From NCBI RefSeq assembly GCF_003173335.1, contig NZ_QGMZ01000015.1:49562-113561 (forward strand): 64,000 nt of DNA. Reading direction: 5' to 3'. The stretch is from Methanospirillum stamsii (GTDB lineage Archaea > Halobacteriota > Methanomicrobia > Methanomicrobiales > Methanospirillaceae). The stretch's first letter is position 1. Every line of letters starts with the position of its first letter. The notes below the pieces were generated by a model that made no database searches, was not told the DNA's origin, and saw only the letters and a program-made list of their open reading frames with translations. Shown one piece after another: positions 1-7,794 of the stretch. Both the position numbers and the translations under genes were made by a program.

Positions 1-1
1 G

Positions 2-175
2 TCGACGGAGAGAACCACAAGCAGACCAAGAACAACATCACGGTCATCCAGGAAGACAAAGGATGTTGGTGATGTTATCGGGACCATCGCCGTCCGGACC
101 GCAACCAATGTCGGAACGCAGATAGGAAAAGAGATTATCAGGGGAATGCTTGGTTCCTGGCTGAAAGGAAAATAG
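2..175 (+). CDS. C-terminal end of a HerA-like (DUF853/YjgR-type) helicase, partial
   Basis: An open frame enters from the left edge and stops at TAG 173-175. It begins with a Ser/Thr/Arg-rich linker and ends in a short helical tail (DVGDVIGTIAVRTATNVGTQ followed by IGKEIIRGMLGSWLKGK). That pattern of small residues, I-G-K/R, then a GxLGS-type end is what I know from the C-termini of DUF853 HerA-like P-loop NTPases. The ATPase core lies outside the window, so the family call rests only on this tail. It converges on the minus-strand oxidoreductase only 5 bases away. Confidence 0.5.
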   Translation, partial: STERTTSRPRTTSRSSRKTKDVGDVIGTIAVRTATNVGTQIGKEIIRGMLGSWLKGK

Positions 176-180
176 ATCCC

Positions 181-783
181 CTAATTTTCCGGAAATACTG
201 TTTTTACCAGGTTTTGAACATCCAACAGCCAATCCTTCCGCTTTTTTTCGTCACTCATCACCACTACCCGGTAGATCCTCCGATGAACATCGGTAACTCC
301 ACACAGGCCAAATACGCAATCCCTCCAGATTCGGTCAAGTGGATCTCCGAATACCAACTCTTCTCTTTCCTCCGGAGTATTGGCAGTGTTGAAAACTATT
401 GCCGATTTAGCAGGTAATAGTCCAACCGGAACCCCTTCTCCATTGTCTCCTTCGATGAACCGGTACGCAACACCAGGCCTTATAACCCGGTCAATCCATC
501 CTTTCAGTATCGCCGGAGGCTGACCCCACCAGTTCGGGTGGACAATAATAATTCCGTCTGCCCGGGAAATTTCTTCGCAATGTTTTATAATCTCCGGATC
601 TCTCAGTCCATCCCGGGATATTTCATTCGCGGGAAGAATGGGATTAAACTCTTCTTTGTAGAGATCATGAAATATCACTTCATGCCCGGCATTTTTTAGC
701 GTATCAAGAGCAGTCATGGCTATTGCGTGGTTTAAACTTCCCTTTTCAGGGTGTGCCAGAATAATTGATATTACCATGCCCAT
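181..783 (-). CDS. NAD(P)H oxidoreductase, flavodoxin-like fold (quinone reductase/KefF family)
   Basis: A 200-residue protein with the flavodoxin-like fold of NAD(P)H:quinone reductases (PF02525). The N-terminus has the beta-strand plus FMN/FAD phosphate loop (ISIILAHPEKGSLNHA). The central HPNWWGQPPAILKGWIDRV is the family hallmark for flavin and substrate stacking. Expected role is cytosolic two-electron reduction of quinones or other electrophiles using NAD(P)H. Either Met1 or Met3 could be the start. It is divergent from the Nudix gene with about 100 bases between them, so both promoters must lie there. The physiological substrate cannot be read from sequence. Confidence 0.85.
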   Translation of the reverse strand: MGMVISIILAHPEKGSLNHAIAMTALDTLKNAGHEVIFHDLYKEEFNPILPANEISRDGLRDPEIIKHCEEISRADGIIIVHPNWWGQPPAILKGWIDRVIRPGVAYRFIEGDNGEGVPVGLLPAKSAIVFNTANTPEEREELVFGDPLDRIWRDCVFGLCGVTDVHRRIYRVVVMSDEKKRKDWLLDVQNLVKTVFPEN

Positions 784-880
784 TCTGATTGGACGGAAGA
801 GTTATCCGGTTTCCGGATACCGGTAAACCTCTGGTTATTCATCTGAACACTTTTATCCGGAAACGTTAATACCATTAAAT

Positions 881-1306
881 ATGACAACAAAGCCCTTTGC
901 CTTGTGTGTTAATCTTGTCCTTTTTGACCAGCACGGACATGTCCTGGTACTTAAACGATCATCGTCATGTAAAACAAATGCTTCAAAATGGGAACTTCCC
1001 GGAGGGAAGATCGAAGCAGGAGAGAGTTTTGATAAAGCTCTTGAGCGTGAAATATTAGAAGAGACCGGATTTACCGTTGCTATTCACACCGCTGCAGGAA
1101 CAGCCATGCAGGAGACAGAAGAAAACAGAATTGTTCACCTGGTTATGATTGGAACAATTCTCTCCGGAGGTCTTTCTATTAGCAAAGAACATGATGAATG
1201 CAAATGGGCTGATATAATGGAGATACAGGGCCTTGATAAAGCAGACTGGTTTGATGAGTATGCCCGGATATTTATGAGCGGAATACCAGGTCCGGAGAGC
1301 GAATAA
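881..1306 (+). CDS. Nudix hydrolase (MutT-like)
   Basis: A 141-residue single-domain Nudix protein. The full Nudix box Gx5Ex7REUxEExGU is visible at residues 42-64 (G42, E48, R56-E57, E60-E61, G63), so the Mg-binding glutamates are intact. It should hydrolyse a nucleoside diphosphate linked to another moiety, for example oxidised (d)NTP sanitation; substrate unknown. The short leader contains an AT-rich stretch (ttaataccattaaat) just before ATG 881, consistent with a near-leaderless archaeal transcript. It is followed after about 50 bases by a membrane protein gene on the same strand. Confidence 0.88.
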   Translation: MTTKPFALCVNLVLFDQHGHVLVLKRSSSCKTNASKWELPGGKIEAGESFDKALEREILEETGFTVAIHTAAGTAMQETEENRIVHLVMIGTILSGGLSISKEHDECKWADIMEIQGLDKADWFDEYARIFMSGIPGPESE

Positions 1307-1356
1307 GACTGGCATGATTATATAACAGAATACAACAAAACGGAAAGAGAAACCAC

Positions 1357-2376
1357 ATGAAATTTTTGAACATTCAGACAATAATGGCTATAATGGCCTT
1401 CATTATATGTGCTGGCCTTATTGCCCCGGCATCGGCGTTTGATTCCCGGTCAGGAGATAACATCGTTATTGATGAACCAATTGATGACGATCTTATCGCA
1501 TCAGGCGGCTCTATGATCGTGAATGCGCCAGTAAAGAGCATTACCTGGGCTGGCGGGACCCTTATCGTGAATGAACCAGTTGAGACAAATCTCATCGCCG
1601 CCGGAGGGACTATTCAGGTAAATGCCCCTGTTGGAACCGACCTTGTTGCATGCGGAGGCAACATTGATGTAAACAGTGATGTCGGCGGAAAAATACTCGC
1701 CATCGGAGGAACCGTCACCGTCTCCGGGAATGCAGAAAATGTTGCTGCATCAGGTGGCACTGTAATCCTCGGGAAAAATGCGGTAATATCTAAAGATGTC
1801 ATCATCGGATCATCCGGATATACAACTCAGGGAACAATTCACGGAAACCTGACCATTGAGAATGAGGATGAATCCTCAATTGACATGCAGGAATTCGGGA
1901 ATATGGTCAGCTCTATCGTTACCATTACAATGCTCATCTGTACTTTTGGCTTTTTAATACTGGGAATCATCCTTGTCAAAATTTGTCCGGATCTTTTCAA
2001 CTCAATACTCCGGACAGGAACAGAAAAAACATTGCTATCCCTTGTTGCCGGAATCGCAGGACTCGTTCTCGGATTTATTCTCTTTGTTATCCTGCTTATC
2101 ACGATAATCGGCATCCCTCTCGCATGCTTCTTATTCCTGCTCATCATTCTCGGACTGTTTCTTTCAACCATCGTCTCGGGTGCAATTCTCGGCTCCTGGA
2201 TCTTTCAGATGGCTAAAAAAGATATGGGCCTGATCATTGGATTTGTGGTTGGATTCATCGTCCTCAATATCCTCTTTTTTATCCCGTTCATCGGGTTTAT
2301 CTTCTGGATTATTGCGGTATTTTTAGGTTTTGGAACACTTATCCTGACCTTTTATGATGCTTATTCAAGCTCATAA
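1357..2376 (+). CDS. Exported membrane protein with bactofilin-like glycine repeats and C-terminal TM bundle
   Basis: A 339-residue protein. Residues 1-27 form a signal peptide ending ASA. Residues about 35-160 are a right-handed beta-repeat region with a VNAPV...GGT period of roughly 17-20 residues, like polymer-forming (bactofilin-type) or adhesin repeats. From about residue 185 to the end are four to five hydrophobic segments with Gly-rich turns. Such proteins are usually annotated as polymer-forming cytoskeletal or DUF8173-like. The repeat domain would sit outside the membrane on an integral anchor, suggesting a surface or envelope role. No enzyme motif is seen. A T-rich stretch (cactttttttgcc) directly after the stop may be the terminator. 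Confidence 0.7.
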   Translation: MKFLNIQTIMAIMAFIICAGLIAPASAFDSRSGDNIVIDEPIDDDLIASGGSMIVNAPVKSITWAGGTLIVNEPVETNLIAAGGTIQVNAPVGTDLVACGGNIDVNSDVGGKILAIGGTVTVSGNAENVAASGGTVILGKNAVISKDVIIGSSGYTTQGTIHGNLTIENEDESSIDMQEFGNMVSSIVTITMLICTFGFLILGIILVKICPDLFNSILRTGTEKTLLSLVAGIAGLVLGFILFVILLITIIGIPLACFLFLLIILGLFLSTIVSGAILGSWIFQMAKKDMGLIIGFVVGFIVLNILFFIPFIGFIFWIIAVFLGFGTLILTFYDAYSSS

Positions 2377-2445
2377 ATCACTTTTTTTGCCGTTTATTTC
2401 AAGTAGTACCAGGTACATTATCCTTAATAAGCAGGGAATCCGGAT

Positions 2446-2733
2446 ATGACTGAACTTATCGGGACCGAAGGAGGACTCCTCTTTATGGGGGCAATTATTC
2501 TATTCGGCAGTATTCTCATGTATATTGTCACCGGTAGACCCAGGCTTCGGTTTCTCATCCTGCTCGATCTCAGTCTTACCTTCTGGATTGCCAGTTATTC
2601 GATGAATCTTCTCACTTCCGGACCACAAATGACCGGAGTATGGCAGATTATCAGCCTTATGGGGATGACACTGGTATTGTTCTCTTTTGCTGCAGCTTTT
2701 GTGGATTATATGAAAGATGGCAATCGCTATTGA
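2446..2733 (+). CDS. Small three-TM membrane protein of unknown function
   Basis: A 95-residue protein with three predicted membrane helices (about residues 8-28, 34-55 and 67-88) and very short loops. I do not recognise a family. It starts at ATG 2446 and lies alone between the repeat membrane protein and the CARF-HEPN gene, with an 83-base gap to the latter. It could be a holin-like or accessory membrane protein; nothing in the sequence decides. Confidence 0.55.
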   Translation: MTELIGTEGGLLFMGAIILFGSILMYIVTGRPRLRFLILLDLSLTFWIASYSMNLLTSGPQMTGVWQIISLMGMTLVLFSFAAAFVDYMKDGNRY

Positions 2734-2816
2734 AAATGTAACCATATCCAAAATAAATTTGATTTTTTTTCAAAGATCAGAAAAACTGATATCAGAAACA
2801 TGCTGAAATAACACCT

Positions 2817-4067
2817 ATGCTTCTTCTTATGACAGTCGGAACAGGCATTGGAACAAGTCATGAAGATGCCCTGGTAAAACTTGTCAGAACCTTAACCTAT
2901 GCAATAACCTCATATCAACCGGAATCCATCATCTTTTTTTGTTCAGAGGAGAGTAAACCGGTCATTGACCAGATTCTTTCCACTCTGAATTCAGGAACGG
3001 AAAAAAAACCACCAGTCAGTTCGATTTGTATGATCCCGGATCCATCGGATTTTTCCGGGTGCTTTGAACTTATCTATGGGATTGCTACCCTGTATCGTGA
3101 CGAAGAGGTTGTTATCGAAGCATCATCCGGTACACGGGAGATGATTATGGCTGCAGAAATAGTCTCGTTCCTGACAAGAAACCCGGTTTCTCATGTTACC
3201 GGAGAAAAATCCGGAGGTATGGTTATTCCAGGAACGGAAAAGGTCAAGGAGATGCAACTCTTTGCCGCATATGACCGCCTCCAGCTCCATAGAGCGATTG
3301 AAGCTTTTAATACATGTCATTTTGGCAGTTCACTCCGCCTTCTCGAAGGGGTCAGCAGTATTCCGGAAAGGGACATGTATTATGCACTCTTTAACGGGTA
3401 CTGGCACTGGGATAAGATGGATTATGAAAAGGCCTACCAGTACCTGAAACACATCCCTGATCTGGATCTGCTTATTCCCTTAAACCGAGAGTTTTTAAAA
3501 CGTCTTCTTGAATTGGATAGCCTTGATGATACTCTTCTGAACCGGAAAGAGCGGTATAAAGTCAGGCAGCAAAAGTATACCTATATACTCATTGATCTGC
3601 TCCATAATGCAAAACGCCGGGTTGACGGAGAACGGTATGATGACGGACTTGCTCGGCTCTACCGGGTGGTTGAACTGATTTCACAGGTTCTTCTGCTCAA
3701 TTATGGGATTGATGATAATGAAGAGAAGATACGATTTGTAGATTTGAAGAAAAAGTTAAAAAAACAGGATATCTCTTCATATGCCAGAAGGGCTGATAGG
3801 AACGGGATTATCCGCATTGGTCTTCGGGCAAAATTTTCTCTCCTTGAAGATCTCGGGCTGCACGGAGCAGATGAGTGGTATAACATCCTCCAGGACTATA
3901 TCATGATCAGAAATGATTCCATCCTTGCCCATGGATTAACACCAGTCCCTGGTGATATTGCAGTTACCATGTGGGAAACGGTGCGAAAAGTCATCACCGA
4001 GGCTTGCAATGGATGTGGTCAGGACCTTGAAGAACTCTACCGGTCATCTGAATTTCCAATTTTATAG
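2817..4067 (+). CDS. CARF-HEPN protein, Csm6-like (TIGR02710-type) cyclic-oligoadenylate-responsive RNase candidate
   Basis: A 416-residue protein. The N-terminal ~150 residues look like a Rossmann-type CARF sensor: hydrophobic strand plus VGTGIG loop at residues 6-11, a strand IIFFCSEES, and the conserved ASSGTREMI ligand-loop motif near residue 104. The C-terminal half is helical and carries an Rx6H HEPN RNase motif (R365-N-D-S-I-L-A-H372) in the expected position about 45 residues from the end. Known Csm6/Csx1-type proteins bind cyclic oligoadenylate made by type III CRISPR Cas10 and then degrade RNA. No cas10, other cas gene or repeat array is visible anywhere in the window, so here it is an orphan. 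It starts at ATG 2817. Confidence 0.75.
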   Translation: MLLLMTVGTGIGTSHEDALVKLVRTLTYAITSYQPESIIFFCSEESKPVIDQILSTLNSGTEKKPPVSSICMIPDPSDFSGCFELIYGIATLYRDEEVVIEASSGTREMIMAAEIVSFLTRNPVSHVTGEKSGGMVIPGTEKVKEMQLFAAYDRLQLHRAIEAFNTCHFGSSLRLLEGVSSIPERDMYYALFNGYWHWDKMDYEKAYQYLKHIPDLDLLIPLNREFLKRLLELDSLDDTLLNRKERYKVRQQKYTYILIDLLHNAKRRVDGERYDDGLARLYRVVELISQVLLLNYGIDDNEEKIRFVDLKKKLKKQDISSYARRADRNGIIRIGLRAKFSLLEDLGLHGADEWYNILQDYIMIRNDSILAHGLTPVPGDIAVTMWETVRKVITEACNGCGQDLEELYRSSEFPIL

Positions 4068-4210
4068 ATCTGCGATAGTTTTTTCCTGATTTAACCTGAC
4101 AAAGATGCGTTCATCACAGCATATCCTGGTTTGGAGAGAAACATAATCTGGCAGGACAAACTCATAACCTGTTACTCTTTTTCTCTCTGGAAGAAAACGT
4201 ATATGAGCAC

Positions 4211-5428
4211 ATGATACTCCAGTCCTGTAAAAAACTCTACCAGCAGGAGACTCACCGGACCAGGTCACCTGAAGAAACCTATGAACAGGTCAAAGACCTC
4301 ACCATTCCGGCAGGAATCACCCGTGTTGCGGATATCACCGGACTTGACCGGATTGGTATACCGGTTTTTTCGTGTATCAGGCCTGTTGCAGCCGAAGGAG
4401 CAATCACCGTATATAATGGAAAAGGTGCAACTCCCATTGCAGCCCGGGTATCAGCCATCATGGAAGGACTTGAGCGGTACTCTGCAGAGATACATGACCG
4501 GCAGACGGTGACGATGACCTATGACCAGATGAGGTCAGAAAAAAATGCTATTCACCCGGATTTTCTTATACTTCCGGAGAATACCGAGCAGGAATGGCCA
4601 ATCCCATGGTACCCGGCATATGACATCACCCGGAATGAAGAAATATGGGTGCCAGCCCATGCGGTTTTTCACCCGGTTCCCCGGATAATGGGAAGACTTT
4701 TCAGGACCAGCACAAATGGAATTGCATCAGGAAACACCTACGAAGAAGCAGTGTTTCATAGTCTTTGTGAGATAATAGAGCGGGATGCATGGTCTTTAGT
4801 TGAAGCATGCCGCCTGGGTGGTCCGGTTATAACCAATATTACTCATCCGGTAGCAGCAGATCTCCTTGAAAAATTCAAGGCAGCGGGGGTAGATGTTATT
4901 CTCCGGGATATTACCAGCGATCTCGGGATTCCGACGGTTGCGGCAGTATCTGATGACCTCCAGCTTCGGGACCCAACCCTGCTCTGTATTGGTATGGGTA
5001 CACACCTGTGCAAGGAGATTGCAATTCTTCGTGCACTCACAGAAGTTGCCCAGAGCAGGGCGACCCAGATACACGGAGCAAGGGAAGATACACAGTCCAC
5101 TCATTTCCTCTCCAAGGTAGGATATGACCGGGCAAAGCGGCTGAATAAAAAATGGTTTGACCCCGAACCGAGAGTTTCATATGATGATATGTCCTCATAC
5201 CACACCGATGATTTCCTTGATGACATTCATATCGTTCTTGATCGGTTGAAAAAGGCCGGTCTTGACCGGGTTTTGGTTGTTGACCTGACAAGACCAGAGA
5301 TCGGGATTCCGGTGGTGAGGGTAATTGTTCCAGGGCTTGAACATTATGCCATGGACCCCGAACGACTTGGAGAGAGATGCAAACGTGCAAGACGTAATTA
5401 TTTACCTGGGTCCAAGCCTTCCAGTTAA
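4211..5428 (+). CDS. ycaO: YcaO-domain McrA-glycine thioamidation protein
   Basis: A 405-residue YcaO-superfamily enzyme. ATP/Mg-binding signatures are visible: the SAIMEGLERYSAE segment (about residue 85), the SLCEIIERDAW segment (about 185) and ALTEVAQSRATQIHG (about 280), all with the spaced Glu/Arg pattern of YcaO. The sequence matches the methanogen marker type that, with TfuA, converts a glycine of methyl-coenzyme M reductase subunit McrA to thioglycine. It starts at ATG 4211; the nearby ATG at 4203 is out of frame and closes at once. The tfuA start lies inside its 3' end, so the two are translationally coupled. A promoter is expected in the 143-base gap after the CARF gene. Confidence 0.9.
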   Translation: MILQSCKKLYQQETHRTRSPEETYEQVKDLTIPAGITRVADITGLDRIGIPVFSCIRPVAAEGAITVYNGKGATPIAARVSAIMEGLERYSAEIHDRQTVTMTYDQMRSEKNAIHPDFLILPENTEQEWPIPWYPAYDITRNEEIWVPAHAVFHPVPRIMGRLFRTSTNGIASGNTYEEAVFHSLCEIIERDAWSLVEACRLGGPVITNITHPVAADLLEKFKAAGVDVILRDITSDLGIPTVAAVSDDLQLRDPTLLCIGMGTHLCKEIAILRALTEVAQSRATQIHGAREDTQSTHFLSKVGYDRAKRLNKKWFDPEPRVSYDDMSSYHTDDFLDDIHIVLDRLKKAGLDRVLVVDLTRPEIGIPVVRVIVPGLEHYAMDPERLGERCKRARRNYLPGSKPSS

Positions 5429-6023
5429 CGAAGCAGAAAAGATCCTTCCTGCTACGTACCGACCTCCGGTACGAAGAGTTGACCTCCTCGAAGCAATCCA
5501 TATTAAACCCCGGATAGTGGGCATTATTGACGGAGTATTCTTTGAGGATGCGGCTGTAGGACACCGGGAAGTGCTTGAAGTAATAAAAGCAGGAATCACC
5601 GTTGTTGGAGCATCAAGTATGGGGGCACTCAGGGCATCAGAACTCTATCCATTTGGCATGATTGGAGTCGGTGAAGTATTCCGGATGTATAAAGAAGGAA
5701 TCATCGAATCTGATGATGAAGTAGCCCTTATGTGTGATCCGACAACGCATACCGCCTTTTCAGAAGCACTGGTAAATGTCAGGGTTACTCTTACCCATGG
5801 AGTTACATCCGGTTTTCTCTCAAAAGAAGAAACAGAAAAAATAATAGAGACCGGAAAAAAACTCTGGTATCCGGACAGGTCATGGACAAGAATATTAACT
5901 GACAGTATTCCAGATACAAAGAGAAGAGATGAAATAAAAGCCTGGTTAGTTGTAAATGCCATTGACCAGAAGAGAGAAGATGCTAAAGTGGCACTCATGC
6001 ACATCAGAGACATACTATCATGA
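5385..6023 (+). CDS. tfuA: TfuA-domain partner of YcaO (McrA-glycine thioamidation)
   Basis: TfuA-like core: the N-terminus reads VIIYLGPSLPVNEA, then VGIIDGVFFEDAAVGHREVL and VGASSMGALRASEL, the diagnostic TfuA motifs. I choose GTG 5385 because the product then begins exactly at the conserved strand and a GGAGAG-type ribosome site lies about ten bases upstream; the longer frame from ATG 5325 or 5346 adds residues merely read through ycaO. It overlaps ycaO by 44 bases and the next gene by ATGA. TfuA is thought to deliver sulfur (thiocarboxylate protein or sulfide) to the YcaO reaction. Confidence 0.85.
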   Translation: MQDVIIYLGPSLPVNEAEKILPATYRPPVRRVDLLEAIHIKPRIVGIIDGVFFEDAAVGHREVLEVIKAGITVVGASSMGALRASELYPFGMIGVGEVFRMYKEGIIESDDEVALMCDPTTHTAFSEALVNVRVTLTHGVTSGFLSKEETEKIIETGKKLWYPDRSWTRILTDSIPDTKRRDEIKAWLVVNAIDQKREDAKVALMHIRDILS

Positions 6024-6751
6024 ACAATCAGAAATTTACCGGAAGCTCTGGGCGATATGAACGGCAGATCTCTCTAATCGGGTCAGAAGGTCAGAAAAAA
6101 CTGAATGATGCAACCATCCTTATCGCCGGAGCAGGCGGCCTTGGATCTCCTGCTGCTACATATCTTGCACTTGCAGGTATTGGTGAACTGGTAATCGTTG
6201 ATGATGATGTCATCCAGGAATCAAACCTCAACCGGCAGTTTCTCCATGCAACACAATCAATCGGTCTGCAAAAAGTATATTCGGCACAAGCCACCCTTGA
6301 AAAGATGCAACCTGATGTTTCGGTTGTTGCATACCCAAAGAGAATTGATGCTCAATCAGCTAACCGACTCATTAAAGATGCAGATCTTGTTATTGATGCT
6401 CTGGATAACTATGAATCACGATTCATTCTTCATGAAGCGGCATGGAAGGCAGGGATTCCATTTATCCATGGTGCAATAGAGGGTTTTTCAGGCCAGCTTA
6501 CCAGTATTATCCCGAAAAGTTCACCCTGTCTCTCCTGTCTGATACCATCAGCACCACCTGTCGGAAAAGTTTCTGTTATGGGGGCCACAGCGGGGGTTAT
6601 TGGTTCCATGCAGGCAATGGAAGCGATAAAATACCTAACAAATACCGGGAGCATGATATCCGGAAGACTTCTGATATGGGATGGTCTTTCAGGGAGAATT
6701 GAATTTATGAAGACAGAAAAACGGAAAAACTGTCAGGTTTGTTCTGAGTAA
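6020..6751 (+). CDS. E1-like adenylyltransferase of the ThiF/MoeB/HesA family
   Basis: A 243-residue E1-type protein. Residues about 10-15 give RYERQISL, followed by the nucleotide-binding IAGAGGLGSPAATYLALAG, the NLNRQFLH adenylation motif, and two zinc CxxC pairs (CLSC in the middle, CQVC near the C-terminus). It should adenylate the C-terminal Gly of the neighbouring ubiquitin-like MoaD protein so that it can be thiocarboxylated. It overlaps tfuA by 4 bases (ATGA) and precedes the MoaD gene by 11 bases. Whether it serves molybdopterin synthesis, the YcaO/TfuA sulfur relay or both cannot be decided here. Confidence 0.88.
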   Translation: MNNQKFTGSSGRYERQISLIGSEGQKKLNDATILIAGAGGLGSPAATYLALAGIGELVIVDDDVIQESNLNRQFLHATQSIGLQKVYSAQATLEKMQPDVSVVAYPKRIDAQSANRLIKDADLVIDALDNYESRFILHEAAWKAGIPFIHGAIEGFSGQLTSIIPKSSPCLSCLIPSAPPVGKVSVMGATAGVIGSMQAMEAIKYLTNTGSMISGRLLIWDGLSGRIEFMKTEKRKNCQVCSE

Positions 6752-6762
6752 CAGGTACAGGA

Positions 6763-7038
6763 ATGAAAGTAACGATACGATGTTATGCACGGTTTCGTGA
6801 TGCATTTGGAGAAGAACAGGAGAGAGAGATTCCGGAGGGATCAAGTATCAGGGATGCTGTCCTCGCCCTTGCCGGGTCCGGCCCTGATGCCGAATTGCTT
6901 ATTGATGCGGAGAAAAATATCCGGAGTTATGTTATGGTAATGTACAGGGATTCGAGGATCGCCCCTGCAGATGCAGATACCATCTCCCTGTCAGATAACG
7001 ATCTCATCATTCTCTTCCCACCAGTTTCAGGAGGATAA
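6763..7038 (+). CDS. moaD: MoaD/ThiS-type ubiquitin-like sulfur carrier
   Basis: A 91-residue beta-grasp protein ending in the essential Gly-Gly (FPPVSGG), with the MoaD-like start MKVTIRCYARFRDAFGEE. The C-terminal glycine is adenylated by an E1 protein, then carries sulfur as a thiocarboxylate to molybdopterin synthase or another acceptor. It sits between its likely activating enzyme and MoaE, two bases before the latter, so a MoaD role is favoured over ThiS. Confidence 0.88.
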   Translation: MKVTIRCYARFRDAFGEEQEREIPEGSSIRDAVLALAGSGPDAELLIDAEKNIRSYVMVMYRDSRIAPADADTISLSDNDLIILFPPVSGG

Positions 7039-7040
7039 CA

Positions 7041-7451
7041 ATGGTAATAGCAATTACGAGAGAACCAATCGATCCATATCCAATTATTGAATCGGCTAAA
7101 AAAAAGGAGACCGGAGGAATAGTCACATTTATCGGCACCGTCCGGGATGATGGAATCGAAGCTCTTTCTCTTGAAGTGTGTGAAGAGGTTGCACTCGCCG
7201 ATCTCAAAACCATCGGAGCAAAAGCGGTCAGCGAATATCACCTGAATTCGGTAGATATTGTTCACCGTGTCGGGAGAATGAACCTCACCGAAGTGATTGT
7301 GGTAATTGTTGTCGGGGCATCTCACCGGGAGGAAGGATTTGCCGCCTGTGCATGGATCCTTGAAGAGATAAAGACATATGTCCCCATCTGGAAGAAAGAT
7401 ATCAATCAGGATGGAGAGTCCTGGCATTTTTCAGAAGAAAGTAAGAATTAA
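7041..7451 (+). CDS. moaE: Molybdopterin synthase catalytic subunit
   Basis: A 136-residue MoaE. Visible are the GIVTFIGTVRD segment, HRVGRMNLTEVIVVIVVGASHREEGF, and the C-terminal KTYVPIWKKD, where the Lys residues are catalytic in MoaE (Lys in the VPIWKKE-type motif). It converts precursor Z (cPMP) to molybdopterin using MoaD thiocarboxylate. It is the last gene of the ycaO-tfuA-E1-moaD-moaE operon. The stop overlaps the stop of a convergent small membrane protein by 4 bases. Confidence 0.9.
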   Translation: MVIAITREPIDPYPIIESAKKKETGGIVTFIGTVRDDGIEALSLEVCEEVALADLKTIGAKAVSEYHLNSVDIVHRVGRMNLTEVIVVIVVGASHREEGFAACAWILEEIKTYVPIWKKDINQDGESWHFSEESKN

Positions 7452-7645
7452 AATCTTTTTCCGGTTTTATACCCGTAGGCTCCCATTGTAAAGATAATAA
7501 TTCCGATAATGAAAGTAACATAACGCCACCATTGGGAACTCTGCAGGATATTGTTTATCCCAAGACCGATGAAGATAACACCGGCAATCATGGTGATGAT
7601 GTTCGAAGTTTTAATTCTGTCCACCTTGTGAAGTTGCATTTTCAA
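7448..7645 (-). CDS. Small two-TM membrane protein
   Basis: A 65-residue protein with two hydrophobic helices (about residues 16-34 and 40-57) joined by a short turn with two tryptophans, and basic ends. I recognise no family. It converges on moaE with a 4-base stop overlap. It may be the last host gene before the provirus or a short cargo gene at its left edge. Confidence 0.5.
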   Translation of the reverse strand: MKMQLHKVDRIKTSNIITMIAGVIFIGLGINNILQSSQWWRYVTFIIGIIIFTMGAYGYKTGKRF

Positions 7646-7752
7646 ACTAATAAAACCCTAGTCGTGAGTTCTTAACAATGTTTAATCAGGGCTTAATCTT
7701 TTAAGAGCATGCCCGTAATAGCGGCGCTCTATTGATAATACTGTCGAGATAT

Positions 7753-7787
7753 ACAATCATACCAACCGGATGAAAAAAGATGATTGT
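7753..7787. repeat. Inverted repeat at the left edge of the provirus
   Basis: Perfect 8-bp arms ACAATCAT (7753-7760) and ATGATTGT (7780-7787) are separated by 19 bases, just past the last tail gene. It could be the late-operon terminator hairpin or an integrase core/arm site. I found no matching copy beside the integrase, so the attachment-site reading is unproven. Confidence 0.35.
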
Positions 7788-7794
7788 GAGCCGT

